Shown one piece after another: positions 52,257-61,132 of a stretch of DNA of 64,000 bases. Position numbers and translations under genes: made by a program. A model generated the notes under the pieces. It had not been told where the DNA came from, did no database searches, and was given only the letters and a program-made list of their open reading frames with translations. Position 1 is the first letter of the stretch, and every line of letters begins with the position of its first letter. Location of the stretch: contig NZ_KB850001.1 of assembly GCF_000369405.1 (NCBI RefSeq), positions 62,001 to 126,000 on the forward strand, read 5' to 3'. Source of the DNA: Acinetobacter sp. ANC 3929 (GTDB taxonomy: Bacteria; Pseudomonadota; Gammaproteobacteria; Pseudomonadales; Moraxellaceae).

Positions 52257-53204
52257 ATGAGCAATAATAACGACTACGATATTTCTGATTCAAAAGACTG
52301 CGAAAATTACATCAATCAATTTATTCAAGAATTCACCATTCGTTCGGCAGAAATTGGTAGGGGAACGATCATTAAGCGTGCTTTACCTAGCCGTCAGAAG
52401 CGTTTGGTGGGAGCATGGTGTTTTCTGGATCACGCTGGACCTGTCAGTTTTCCTGCGGGTGATGGCTTAGATGTGGGACCACATCCACACATTGGTTTGC
52501 AGACCTTCACCTGGATGATTGAAGGTACCATGATGCATACCGATAGCTTGGGTTCCAAGCAGTTGATTCGTCCTAAGCAAGTGAACTTGATGACTGCAGG
52601 GCGAGGAATTTCACATACCGAAGTTGCACCAGATAGTGAAACGAAAATGCATGCTGCACAGCTTTGGATTGCTTTACCAGATGATAAGCTCAATATAGAC
52701 CCTAAATTTGAGCACTATCCAGAATTGCCTGTGGTGAGTAAGGATCAGGTTGAGTTTACCGTGTTGGTCGGTGATTTTCTGGAAACAACTTCACCAGTTC
52801 AAGTACATACGCCTTTGGTCGGTGTAGATCTCACTGCACAAGCTAATACCAAGACCCGTATTCCATTGAACCCCAAATTTGAATATGCCTTCATGGCGCT
52901 AGAGGGGACAGCTCGGGTCAATGGTCATGAACTTAATGCTGACAATATGGTGGTATTAGAAACAGGTTTAACTGAAATTGAAGTCGAATTAACACAAGGT
53001 CATCGTTTATTGTTAATTGGTGGTGAACCGTTTGAATCTCCAATCCTGTTATGGTGGAATTTTGTGGGTCGTACCATGGAAGGTTTAAAGCAGGCGCGCG
53101 AAGACTGGATTAATCATGATGCACGTTTTGGGGAAATTCCAGATTACCAAGGCAAGCGTTTGGAAGCACCTGTATTACCAGATCAAATGAGGGCGTCAAA
53201 ATGA
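52257..53204 (+). CDS. Pirin-family protein
   Basis: A 315-residue bicupin. The N-terminal cupin has the metal-binding residues HPHIGLQTFTWMIEGTMMH and GRGISHTEVAP; the second cupin (about residues 190-280) is degenerate. Bacterial pirins may act as quercetinase-like dioxygenases or redox sensors. ATG 52257 has AGAGAGC nearby. The gene's end overlaps the next by four bases (ATGA), so the two are coupled. Confidence 0.93.
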   Translation: MSNNNDYDISDSKDCENYINQFIQEFTIRSAEIGRGTIIKRALPSRQKRLVGAWCFLDHAGPVSFPAGDGLDVGPHPHIGLQTFTWMIEGTMMHTDSLGSKQLIRPKQVNLMTAGRGISHTEVAPDSETKMHAAQLWIALPDDKLNIDPKFEHYPELPVVSKDQVEFTVLVGDFLETTSPVQVHTPLVGVDLTAQANTKTRIPLNPKFEYAFMALEGTARVNGHELNADNMVVLETGLTEIEVELTQGHRLLLIGGEPFESPILLWWNFVGRTMEGLKQAREDWINHDARFGEIPDYQGKRLEAPVLPDQMRASK

Positions 53205-53599
53205 GTATTATCGCCAACGCAACAGTCCAGACTTTACCCGAACCGTGGAAAGGTGAGGTGAGTAGTGGTACGCATCAATTTCTAACTGATAAACCTGAAG
53301 CATTTGGTGGACATGATACTGGCCCTGCACCTTATGATTTTCTCACTGCAAGTTTAGCATCCTGTACCATGATTACCTTGCGTATGTATGCCAAACACAA
53401 GGAAATCGATTTAGGTGATTTTTCTGTTGAAGTGGATTTTCATACTAATCGTGAGCAACAGGAACGTATCGAGCGTCGGGTAATATTTCAACAACCTGTT
53501 TCACAAGATTTACAAGAAAAACTTCTTAATGTGTGTAGCAAAACGCCTGTCACTAAAACTTTGTTACGTAGTTTAGACATTCACACCATGATTCTTTAA
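53201..53599 (+). CDS. OsmC-family peroxidase
   Basis: A 132-residue OsmC/Ohr-type protein that would reduce organic hydroperoxides. The redox cysteines are Cys in LTASLASCTMITLRMYA and Cys in KLLNVCSKTPVTKTL. ATG 53201 overlaps the pirin stop by 4 bases. Pairing with pirin and a downstream glutathione transferase suggests a small stress-response unit. Confidence 0.9.
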   Translation: MSIIANATVQTLPEPWKGEVSSGTHQFLTDKPEAFGGHDTGPAPYDFLTASLASCTMITLRMYAKHKEIDLGDFSVEVDFHTNREQQERIERRVIFQQPVSQDLQEKLLNVCSKTPVTKTLLRSLDIHTMIL

Positions 53600-53696
53600 G
53601 ACTAAAGTGCTATTGTGCTTGGGCAAAACATAATTCTAAGCGTAACTGTGAGAGGGACTAAAACCATAGTTACGCAGCTAAAAAGCAGGCACAAAA

Positions 53697-54350
53697 ATGA
53701 TTACCTTACATTACCTACAATGCTCACGTTCGTTCCGCATCTTGTGGGCGTTAGAAGAACTTGGTGTGGATTGCCAAGTTGAGTATTATCAAAGGTCAGC
53801 CAGTTACGCAGCCCCAGAAAGCCTCAAACAAATCCATCCTCTCGGTAAAGCACCTATTTTGGTCGATGGGGATGATGTGATTGTTGAATCTGCTGTGATT
53901 CTAGACTATTTACAGCAACAGTATGATCTTCAAAACAAATTTAAACCTCAACAAGCATCTGATCAACGTCAATATTCGTATTGGATGCACTATGCCGAAG
54001 GTTCATTAATGCCTCTATTGGTCATGACTTTGGTGATGAATAGTGTTAGTAAACATGTCCCTTGGGTGATTCGTCCAATTGCAGAAAAAATTGCCGATGG
54101 TGTTAAGGCAAGTTTTGTTCGTCCACGGGTTAAAGAGCATATCCTGTATCTGGAGCAATACTTGTCCGAGCATGATTATTTTGCAGGGGATTTTTCTTTT
54201 GCCGATATTCAAATGGCATTTCCATTAATTGCCATTCAAAACCGTTTACATGGTAAATATCCAAATATTCAGACTTTTGTACAACGTGTCCAGCAACGTC
54301 CAGCGTTTCAACGGGCGGAGCAACGGACTTTGCACTCTCAGTGTGCATAA
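53697..54350 (+). CDS. Glutathione S-transferase
   Basis: A 217-residue GST. The N-terminal thioredoxin-like domain starts ITLHYLQCSRSFRILWALEEL, with Ser/Cys in the active-site turn and the cis-proline motif KAPILVDGDDVIVESAVILDYL; the C-terminal helical domain contains YFAGDFSFADIQMAFPLIA. It would conjugate or isomerise electrophiles. It is 97 bases after the OsmC gene and ends at a strong bidirectional terminator. Confidence 0.92.
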   Translation: MITLHYLQCSRSFRILWALEELGVDCQVEYYQRSASYAAPESLKQIHPLGKAPILVDGDDVIVESAVILDYLQQQYDLQNKFKPQQASDQRQYSYWMHYAEGSLMPLLVMTLVMNSVSKHVPWVIRPIAEKIADGVKASFVRPRVKEHILYLEQYLSEHDYFAGDFSFADIQMAFPLIAIQNRLHGKYPNIQTFVQRVQQRPAFQRAEQRTLHSQCA

Positions 54351-54356
54351 TTTTGA

Positions 54357-54393
54357 GCATAAAAAAGGGAACATGAAGTTCCCTTTTTTATGC
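54357..54393. terminator. Bidirectional terminator between gst and the SPOR gene
   Basis: GCATAAAAAAGGGAAC (54357-54372) and GTTCCCTTTTTTATGC (54378-54393), perfect 16-base arms around a 5-base loop. Confidence 0.93.
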
Positions 54394-54400
54394 AATCTTG

Positions 54401-55012
54401 TTAGCGTTTAATCACGATGGAATCAATGCCGCTATGTTGTAAAGTTTGCTGCGCTGCAAGCGCAGATTCTTGGCTATCATAGGGTCCTGAGAAAACGCGA
54501 TACCATGTTTGACCATTTTCGACGCTTTTCACCACATCCGCAGATAAACCATTCAAAATAATTTCTGCACGACGTGCATCGGCACTGTCAGGGTCAGGAT
54601 AGCTACGTACTTGTAAAATATAGGTAGCATGTGCAGGAGCAGACGTTTGTTCGCCTGATGTACTATTTGCTGGATCTTCTGTTGTTGTGGTTTCAGGCTT
54701 TGGTGATTCAATAATCACCACGTTGCCTTGAGGTTTGGCCTCAGGCACAGCTTGTTCAGGAATTGGCGTCACTTGCTGTTGAGGAAGTAGGTCATAAAAA
54801 CGGTAGTCTTTATTGGTGTTTTCTTCTTCATAGTGTTCAGACGTTACCTGATTTTTTGTAGGAACAGGTTGCCATGGTTGCCAAAGCATGAGCATCACGG
54901 CAGCACATAGGATCGCGAGAATTGCGACAAGCATTCCTAACCACTTCGGAATGAGTGGTTTTTTAGGCTTGTTTGGTCGTTCAGATACACCACGTTGCGT
55001 TTTTCCAAACAC
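54401..55012 (-). CDS. SPOR-domain cell-envelope protein
   Basis: A 203-residue inner-membrane protein with a short cytosolic tail, one membrane helix (WLGMLVAILAILCAAVMLMLW), a Pro/Thr-rich periplasmic linker, and a C-terminal SPOR domain (TYILQVRSYPDPDSADARRAEI to YRVFSGPYDSQESALAAQQTL). SPOR domains bind denuded septal glycan, as in FtsN. It follows argS in the same direction, like the ftsN-type SPOR genes of related bacteria, so it may be a divergent FtsN; this is a judgement. Confidence 0.86.
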   Translation of the reverse strand: MFGKTQRGVSERPNKPKKPLIPKWLGMLVAILAILCAAVMLMLWQPWQPVPTKNQVTSEHYEEENTNKDYRFYDLLPQQQVTPIPEQAVPEAKPQGNVVIIESPKPETTTTEDPANSTSGEQTSAPAHATYILQVRSYPDPDSADARRAEIILNGLSADVVKSVENGQTWYRVFSGPYDSQESALAAQQTLQHSGIDSIVIKR

Positions 55013-55063
55013 CAGAAATTCCTCTTGATCCTATTAGATTAGTTGTAACTTGAATCTACTTAA

Positions 55064-55099
55064 AAACAAAGCATTATGTTTAAAAATAATGCTTTGTTT
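55064..55099 (-). terminator. Stem-loop between argS and the SPOR gene
   Basis: AAACAAAGCATTAT (55064-55077) and ATAATGCTTTGTTT (55086-55099), 14-base arms with an 8-base loop. It follows argS on the minus strand and would separate its transcript from that of the SPOR gene. Confidence 0.75.
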
Positions 55100-55153
55100 A
55101 CCATATTGTTTAACAATTATAGCTTAAGTTTACATGTGTTTAAGCTTTGCTGA

Positions 55154-56956
55154 TTACATCGTTTCAGGAGCGGATACACCAAGTAATTCTAAGCCATTGC
55201 GTAAAACCTGCTGTACGTTGATTGAAAGTAATAAACGTGCTTGTGATAATTCGATGTCTTGTTCATCTAACACACGTCCATTGGTTCTATCATCGTACCA
55301 ACCATGAAACAGTGCCGCTAATTCTTTTAAATAAGTGCCAATTTGATGTGGCTCATAAACATTGGCAGCGCGAATAATAATTTCAGGGTAAGCAGCCAGT
55401 TTGGTCAAAATTTCAATTTCAACAGGTAGGCTTAACCGTGCAGCATGATTTCGTGCGAAATTTTCATCAAAATTGATGTTTTTCTCTGGTGCACGAGACA
55501 GCATACGGTTGACACGCGCATGTGCATATTGAATGTAATACACCGCATTGTCTTTACTTTGTGAAACTGCAAGGTCTAAGTCAAAGTCGATGTGTTGTTC
55601 AGATTTACGCATGACATAATAGAAACGTGCGGCATCATTGCCGACTTCCTTACGTAAGTCGCGTAAAGTCACGAACTGACCAGAACGAGACGACATCTGT
55701 ACCATCTCACCACCACGCCACAAGCTGACGAATTGAACCAAAAGTACAGTCAATTTTTTCGAGTCATAGCCCATCGCATCAATGGCAGCTTTGACACGCG
55801 AGATATAACCGTGGTGGTCTGAGCCCCAGATATCAATTAGATCTGTATAGCCACGTTGTAGCTTATTTAGATGGTAAGCGATGTCAGAGGCAAAGTAAGT
55901 GGTTTGACCATTACGACGTTTCACTACACGGTCTTTTTCATCACCAAACTCAGTGGATTTGAACCAGATGTTGCCATCTTTTTCATACAGGAAGCCACGT
56001 TGATCCAGTGTCTCAAGTGCTTCATCAATTTTGTCAGTTAAAGAGTCTTCGCTAAACCATTTGTCAAAAGTTACACCAAAGTCAGCCAAATCATCTTTAA
56101 TATCATCCAAGATGGCATGTAAAGCTGCTTGATGGAATACACGATAAGCTGCGCCTAAGTGTTGTTGTGAGTTTGCGATTAGACCATCGATATGCTTTTC
56201 TTTATCGCCAGAAAGTACGACTTTGTTGCCTTCAGCATCGAGTTCTTCTGCATATTGCACATCTTCTGGTACATCTTTATAAATGTCAGCAACGGCACGA
56301 ACGTGTGCATCGCCATCTTTATCAATAATGCTTTGTGCGATTTCTTTAACGTAGTCGCCTTGATAAGCATTTTTAGGGAAAACCAGTGTTTGCCCAGTCA
56401 ATTCTAAATAACGTAAATAAGTTGAAGTCGCCAAGATATCCATTTGACGGCCAGCATCATTGACATAGTATTCACGGTCAACTTTTGCACCCGTTGCTTC
56501 GAGTAAGTTTGCAACAGTCATACCATACGCTGCACCACGACCATGGCCGACATGCAGGCTAGAGGTTGGGTTGGCAGAGACAAATTCGACTTGGATTTTT
56601 TTAGCTGCATTGGCTTGGCTACGACCATAATCATTTTTTTGTGCTTGGATTTGATCAAGTACTGCGTAGCGTTGGTCTGCATTTAAAAAGAAGTTAATAA
56701 ATCCAGGACCTGCAATTTCTGCTTTGCTGATATCCGCCACTTCAGGCAATGCTGCCAAGATTTTTTCAGCCAGATCGCGAGGTTTCATGCTTGCAACTTT
56801 TGAGCCGATCATGGCGATATTTGAAGCAAAGTCTCCGTGACTTCGGTCTTTGGTACGGGTTAAATGGCTCGTGTTGGTCCAATCGGAAGGAAGTACACCT
56901 TGTTGTTGCAAGGTTTGTACCGCATGATCGAGAGCTGCTTGTATTGCCGTATTCAT
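55154..56956 (-). CDS. argS: Arginyl-tRNA synthetase
   Basis: Class I synthetase of 600 residues. The HIGH-type motif is in FVSANPTSSLHVGHGRGAAYG, the N-terminal Add1 domain (MNTAIQAALDHAVQTLQQQG) is present, and a C-terminal DALR anticodon-binding domain ends with LLSINVQQVLRNGLELLGV. The MVQMSSRSGQFVTLRDL segment stands for the KMSKS loop. ATG 56956 is chosen over an in-frame start 36 bases upstream because the family begins at this residue. Confidence 0.97.
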   Translation of the reverse strand: MNTAIQAALDHAVQTLQQQGVLPSDWTNTSHLTRTKDRSHGDFASNIAMIGSKVASMKPRDLAEKILAALPEVADISKAEIAGPGFINFFLNADQRYAVLDQIQAQKNDYGRSQANAAKKIQVEFVSANPTSSLHVGHGRGAAYGMTVANLLEATGAKVDREYYVNDAGRQMDILATSTYLRYLELTGQTLVFPKNAYQGDYVKEIAQSIIDKDGDAHVRAVADIYKDVPEDVQYAEELDAEGNKVVLSGDKEKHIDGLIANSQQHLGAAYRVFHQAALHAILDDIKDDLADFGVTFDKWFSEDSLTDKIDEALETLDQRGFLYEKDGNIWFKSTEFGDEKDRVVKRRNGQTTYFASDIAYHLNKLQRGYTDLIDIWGSDHHGYISRVKAAIDAMGYDSKKLTVLLVQFVSLWRGGEMVQMSSRSGQFVTLRDLRKEVGNDAARFYYVMRKSEQHIDFDLDLAVSQSKDNAVYYIQYAHARVNRMLSRAPEKNINFDENFARNHAARLSLPVEIEILTKLAAYPEIIIRAANVYEPHQIGTYLKELAALFHGWYDDRTNGRVLDEQDIELSQARLLLSINVQQVLRNGLELLGVSAPETM

Positions 56957-57089
56957 AGTTACCGAAAATAAATGTCGCGGAAAAACGACCAATATAGCAA
57001 ATTTTGTCGACTTAAGGGGAGTGGGATTTGTGCGGAATTAACATATTCGCAAAAAACTTTTCTGGGTGAGTCGGGTCTCTGTGATGAGG

Positions 57090-57122
57090 CAGATGCTATG
57101 TCATTGAGAAACATAGCATCTG
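57090..57122 (-). terminator. Perfect 12-bp hairpin after the peroxidase gene
   Basis: CAGATGCTATGT (57090-57101) and ACATAGCATCTG (57111-57122) with a 9-base loop, six bases beyond the peroxidase stop on the minus strand. No T run follows. Confidence 0.65.
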
Positions 57123-57128
57123 ATGGTT

Positions 57129-58049
57129 TTAGTCTTCTAAAATTTGTTCTAATAATTCATCACTTGGCGCAAAATAATAAGCACCGTCAATGGCAGTGGT
57201 GAAATGTAGCAAACGATCGTGAATCCCATCGCCCGTGGTGCCAAACATACGTTTTAACATCTCGTCAATAATGCTTAAATTGTTGGTATATGCGACAAAG
57301 AATAAGCCTTGTTCACCTTTACCATCACCATAAGGCAAGCTGTGGCGCAAGATTTCCATTTCCTCACCTTCATCGTCTTCAACAACTGTACGTGCCACAT
57401 GCGAGTTTTCTGGTTTTACATCGTCATCAAGCTCAATCGACTCAAGTTTGGTACGGCCAAACACATGTTCCTGTGCATCGACTTTCAGCATTTGCCATTT
57501 TGCAAGATCATGAATATAACGCTGCGCAAAGATAAAGCTGCCATCGGCAAAAGCACCGGCTGTTTCTGGTAGTAACGCTGCTTCTGCACGGTCATCTGGA
57601 AATTGCGGATTCTCTGTTCCATCAATAAAGCCGGTCATGTCACGGCCGTCAAAGAAGCGGAAACAGGCACGTTCATCCAAGACCTCGACTTTGTCTTGAA
57701 TGCCGCTAAAAAAAGCTTGGCTCATGGCAAAACAAATATCTGCACGCGCACTGGCAAGATGAATAAATACATCGGCAGGTACGACAGGCATATTAAATGC
57801 GCCCTGCTGCGGGTCGAGTTGTTTAAATCCTTCAGGTGTTTCTGAGTTGAGTTGCGCCCAAAGTTCGGGACCAAAAGCGATGGCTGTTTTAATTTGGTCA
57901 TTGGGGTGTTGCGTGATCAAACGGTCACGTGTTGAAAGGAGAGCTTCAATCTGTTGTTTTAATTCGGCAATGGTTAAATCTTTTAAACGTAAAACAATAA
58001 AGCGGGCATGGTCAGAAGGTAATGGAAGAATGACAGATTGCGCAGTCAT
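57129..58049 (-). CDS. Dye-decolorizing (DyP-type) peroxidase
   Basis: A 306-residue heme peroxidase. The DyP motif GFIDGTENP contains the distal Asp143; His217 in PENSHVART is the probable proximal heme ligand; Arg235 in ILRHSLPYG is the distal arginine. No signal peptide, so cytosolic. No encapsulin gene is next to it. It would use H2O2 to oxidise dyes or metabolites. Confidence 0.95.
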   Translation of the reverse strand: MTAQSVILPLPSDHARFIVLRLKDLTIAELKQQIEALLSTRDRLITQHPNDQIKTAIAFGPELWAQLNSETPEGFKQLDPQQGAFNMPVVPADVFIHLASARADICFAMSQAFFSGIQDKVEVLDERACFRFFDGRDMTGFIDGTENPQFPDDRAEAALLPETAGAFADGSFIFAQRYIHDLAKWQMLKVDAQEHVFGRTKLESIELDDDVKPENSHVARTVVEDDEGEEMEILRHSLPYGDGKGEQGLFFVAYTNNLSIIDEMLKRMFGTTGDGIHDRLLHFTTAIDGAYYFAPSDELLEQILED

Positions 58050-58207
58050 TAAAAACTCCTTAGTTATTTTTAAGGGGGAAAAACAATAATTGTGCCTGAT
58101 GTTGGTTAGGCTGAGTAGCTTATTTGTGAAATTTTATTGCCTAAAAATGCATCGTGATTGGTCAATAAAACGGTATAATTCATCTTTTATTGTTTGACGC
58201 TGTCGTT

Positions 58208-58831
58208 ATGTCTTTGCAGCTTTGGTTTGCTTTTATGTTGGCGTGCTGGGTGATTAGTATCTCGCCAGGCGCAGGCGCAATTGCATCCATGTCGAGTGGA
58301 TTAAACTATGGATTTCGACATGGTTATTGGAATGTGATTGGTTTGCAAGTGGCGTTGCTCATACAAATCCTGATTGTGGCAGCAGGGGTTGGTGTGCTGT
58401 TTGCGACAACGCCTTGGGCTTTTCAGGTGGTCAAATGGTTTGGCGTCGCTTATTTGGTCTATTTGGCCTATAAGCAGTGGACTGCACCGATTCAGGCGAT
58501 TGAGATTCGACAGGAACAACCCCAATCCGCTTTCGCCTTAATATTGAAAGGCTTTGTGGTGAATATGAGTAATCCTAAGGCGATTGTCTTCTTATTGGCT
58601 GTTTTGCCGCAATTTCTGGATTTGAGTCGACCGCAATCGCTGCAATACTTAATCATGGCAGTCACGATGGTGACGATCGACCTGATTGTGATGGCGGGTT
58701 ATACTGGACTGGCATCGAAGGTATTGAGACTGCTTCGCTCACCGACACAGCAAAAATATTTAAATCGTGGTTTTGCGGTGATGTTTGGTGGCGCAGCATT
58801 TTTATTAAGTGCGATTCAACAGTCAAGCTAA
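58208..58831 (+). CDS. LysE/RhtB-family exporter
   Basis: A 207-residue exporter with about six membrane helices. The family's N-terminal signature is WVISISPGAGAIASMSSGLNYGFRHGYWN and the middle signature is FVVNMSNPKAIVFLLAVLPQFL. ATG 58208 fits the family start; an in-frame TTG lies six codons upstream. It is a full-length paralogue of the interrupted lysE at 43.75 kb. Probably exports amino acids; substrate unknown. Confidence 0.9.
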   Translation: MSLQLWFAFMLACWVISISPGAGAIASMSSGLNYGFRHGYWNVIGLQVALLIQILIVAAGVGVLFATTPWAFQVVKWFGVAYLVYLAYKQWTAPIQAIEIRQEQPQSAFALILKGFVVNMSNPKAIVFLLAVLPQFLDLSRPQSLQYLIMAVTMVTIDLIVMAGYTGLASKVLRLLRSPTQQKYLNRGFAVMFGGAAFLLSAIQQSS

Positions 58832-58840
58832 CTGCCCTGA

Positions 58841-59650
58841 TTAGGCAGATTGAGCTTGGCTTTTTAGTTTTTGCGTGATGAAAATCGCGGCAAAGCAAAG
58901 TGCCATACACAGCACAATACTTAAGCCTGTAGAAATGTTGAGGGCAGCACTCGACCATAGACCGACTGTGACACCGAGCTGCGCCAATACAAACGCCCAA
59001 ATTACCATCTGTTTAGGTGAATGCGCCAGTAAGCGTGCGCTCAGGGCTGGAATCACCAGTAAAGCACCCATCAATAATGAGCCGACCGCACGTAAAGCCA
59101 GTACGGTAAATAATGCCAATAACAACATGAAGATCAAACGTTGCCAATTGGCACTCACGCCTTCACTCATGGCGATATCTGGATCAATCGCAATTTGGAT
59201 CTGTGCTGACCACGAACGATAGAGTACGATTAATGCACCTGCAATCACCACTGCAAACATCGGTAAATCAGCCCACTCGATACTGAGTAAGTCGCCAAAT
59301 AAATAGCTAAGCAATTCGGGACGCAAATTTGGTACTTGCTGAATCAGTAGCAGACCAGAACAGAGTAGGGTGGCAGAGCTTAAAGCGAGTAATGCATCAT
59401 TGGGTAGGCGTGAATCGTGCAAAACCCAAAGAAGAGCCACCAGCAACAGCGCAAGACAAGCAACACCCAGCCAAAAAGGTAAATTCAGAATCCCTGCGAC
59501 GGCCACACCGAGTAAAGTGCCGTGTGCCATGGTGTCCGCAAAAAAAGACATTCTGCGCCAAAGCATCAGGCAGCCGAGAGGAGCCGTTAGAAAAACCAGT
59601 AATGACCCCATGATCCAAGCAGGGAGGAGGAGTTGTAACCATTCCATCAT
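58841..59650 (-). CDS. znuB: Zinc ABC transporter permease
   Basis: A 269-residue inner-membrane permease with about eight helices. The ABC-3 family signatures are present: APLGCLMLWRRMSFFADTMAHGTLLGVAVAGIL and ALRAVGSLLMGALLVIPALSARLL. It pairs with ZnuC (stop at 59654) and ZnuA. Two adjacent ATGs (59650, 59647); gap to znuC is 3 or 6 bases. Confidence 0.95.
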   Translation of the reverse strand: MMEWLQLLLPAWIMGSLLVFLTAPLGCLMLWRRMSFFADTMAHGTLLGVAVAGILNLPFWLGVACLALLLVALLWVLHDSRLPNDALLALSSATLLCSGLLLIQQVPNLRPELLSYLFGDLLSIEWADLPMFAVVIAGALIVLYRSWSAQIQIAIDPDIAMSEGVSANWQRLIFMLLLALFTVLALRAVGSLLMGALLVIPALSARLLAHSPKQMVIWAFVLAQLGVTVGLWSSAALNISTGLSIVLCMALCFAAIFITQKLKSQAQSA

Positions 59651-59653
59651 GGC

Positions 59654-60442
59654 TTAGACCTTTGGCTCAGGGTGAATATGTGGGCGTGGATCGTGCGAAC
59701 AAGGTTCCGCATGGTCACTATGGCCACAGTGATTGTGATGATGTTGATAGAACATACGTTGGGTGCCAAAAATCGCTTGGTATTCAGGATGTTGTTGAAT
59801 GCTTTCAGGTAAACCACTGCAACAAATATGTTTGTTGAGGCAGACCACACGATGTGTACCTTGCATCACCCATTGTAGGTCGTGTGACACCATCAAGACA
59901 GCACAGCCATAGCGTTCAGGCAAACTACGTACATATTCGTAGAGTTCAGCCTCAGACTGAATATCCAGACCTTGCATGGGTTCATCGAGTACTAGAATAT
60001 CTGGCTGACGTAACAAAGCTCGCGCCAGTAAAACCCGTTGTCGTTCACCGCCAGAAAGTTGCTGTACTTTAGATGATTGTAATTTTTGAATGCCTGTGTC
60101 CCGAATAATCTCTTCGCGTAAAGCCTTTTCACAAACCTCCAGATCAAGCAAATCTTGCACACGTAAAGGTAGACTCGCAGAAGGGTTGAACTTCTGGGGA
60201 ACATAGGCCAATTTTAATTTTTTAGAAAAATGAACTTTGCCTTTATTCGGCGGCATGATACCCAGTAGAACTTTGATTAATGTAGATTTGCCTGCGCCAT
60301 TGGGACCAATCAGCGTCACTATCTCTTTTGCTTGCAAGGCAAAATCTACATTTCTTAAAATATCCAGCTCATCACGACGAACCGAAATATTCTCCAGTTG
60401 AATAAGTGGAGTACTTACTGGCGTGTGCTGCACTGATGACAT
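59654..60442 (-). CDS. znuC: Zinc ABC transporter ATPase
   Basis: A 262-residue ATP-binding protein. Walker A GPNGAGKST, signature LSGGERQRVLLARAL and Walker B DILVLDEPMQG are visible; the H-loop is VSHDLQWV. The C-terminus is rich in His (HHHNHCGHSDHAEPCSHDPRPHIHPE), probably binding zinc. Its start overlaps zur by 28 bases, so zur-znuC-znuB form one transcript. Confidence 0.95.
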   Translation of the reverse strand: MSSVQHTPVSTPLIQLENISVRRDELDILRNVDFALQAKEIVTLIGPNGAGKSTLIKVLLGIMPPNKGKVHFSKKLKLAYVPQKFNPSASLPLRVQDLLDLEVCEKALREEIIRDTGIQKLQSSKVQQLSGGERQRVLLARALLRQPDILVLDEPMQGLDIQSEAELYEYVRSLPERYGCAVLMVSHDLQWVMQGTHRVVCLNKHICCSGLPESIQQHPEYQAIFGTQRMFYQHHHNHCGHSDHAEPCSHDPRPHIHPEPKV

Positions 60443-60912
60443 TTTCCAGAGATTTCGATAATGCTATGTTGAGCTAAAAACTGGTCTGATGATGCAAGTT
60501 GATCGAGTTGTTGGATCAAACCTTGTGCTGATGCCTCTTTTACAGAATGACATTCTGTACAAATCAGGAACGCAGCTTGATGACCTTCACGTGGATGGCA
60601 GCAAGGTATATAGGCATTAATGGAGGTCAGTCTGTGGATTAAGCCCTTTTCTAATAAAAAGTCTAAAGTACGGTATACCGTAGGAGGAGCAGCAGGGCGG
60701 TCTGCTTGGCCTTTAATTTTAGCCAATAAATCATACGCACCCATCGGTGCAGACGCATTTAAAATGAGTTCAAGTACTTCTTTACGTAAAGGCGTTAGGC
60801 GAGCGCCAGTCGCAGTACATAAAATTTCTGCTTCGGCAAGGCGCGCTTTAATATCGTGATGACCGTGAACACCATGTAAAGCATTGTCATGTTCGTGTGA
60901 ACAAGAACTCAT
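60415..60912 (-). CDS. zur: Zinc uptake regulator Zur (Fur family)
   Basis: A 165-residue Fur-family repressor. The HTH is RLTPLRKEVLELILNASAPMGAYDLLAKI, PPTVYRTLDFLLEKGLIHRL is the recognition region, and the zinc-site cysteines are visible in CHPREGHQAAFLICTECHSV and the C-terminal CHQCSTRQ. The His-rich N-terminus (SHEHDNALHGVHGHHD) adds possible metal binding. It overlaps znuC by 28 bases and controls the two boxes in 60990-61105. Confidence 0.95.
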   Translation of the reverse strand: MSSCSHEHDNALHGVHGHHDIKARLAEAEILCTATGARLTPLRKEVLELILNASAPMGAYDLLAKIKGQADRPAAPPTVYRTLDFLLEKGLIHRLTSINAYIPCCHPREGHQAAFLICTECHSVKEASAQGLIQQLDQLASSDQFLAQHSIIEISGKCHQCSTRQ

Positions 60913-60989
60913 AGATTGACCTCATTGTTTTTGTAGAGCCAATTGAATTTTCACTGACATGAAGTGTCTGAGTTGTGCTTCAATCGCCC

Positions 60990-61018
60990 TGTTATCATAA
61001 CATGCAATTTATGATAAC
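60990..61018. promoter_or_regulatory. Zur box 1 (zur-znuCB side)
   Basis: TGTTATCATAACA (60990-61002), a perfect 13-base palindrome, is followed by a second half-site AATTTATGATAAC, so the region 60991-61018 reads GTTATCAT...ATGATAAC as an extended inverted repeat. It is 78 bases upstream of the zur start. Confidence 0.7.
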
Positions 61019-61090
61019 TATCTATATAAGTTAAATGCACAATGGATAGTGCAGCGAATCTAAAAATAGACATAGGCATTTTTTAACTTT

Positions 61091-61105
61091 TGTTATATTA
61101 TAACA
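61091..61105. promoter_or_regulatory. Zur box 2 (znuA side)
   Basis: TGTTATATTATAACA, a perfect 15-base palindrome of the Zur-type TGTTAT-N-ATAACA pattern, 28 bases upstream of the znuA ATG. Its position would cover the znuA promoter or transcription start. Confidence 0.75.
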
Positions 61106-61132
61106 TGCTTCGCTGAATTGAGTAATGTTGTG

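Noticed and set aside
57129..58049. Encapsulated DyP peroxidase system
   Set aside because: No encapsulin gene or obvious cargo-loading tail is visible in the flanks.
59329..59657. Overlapping plus-strand open frames across znuB
   Set aside because: They run antisense to a clear znuB frame and lack motifs.
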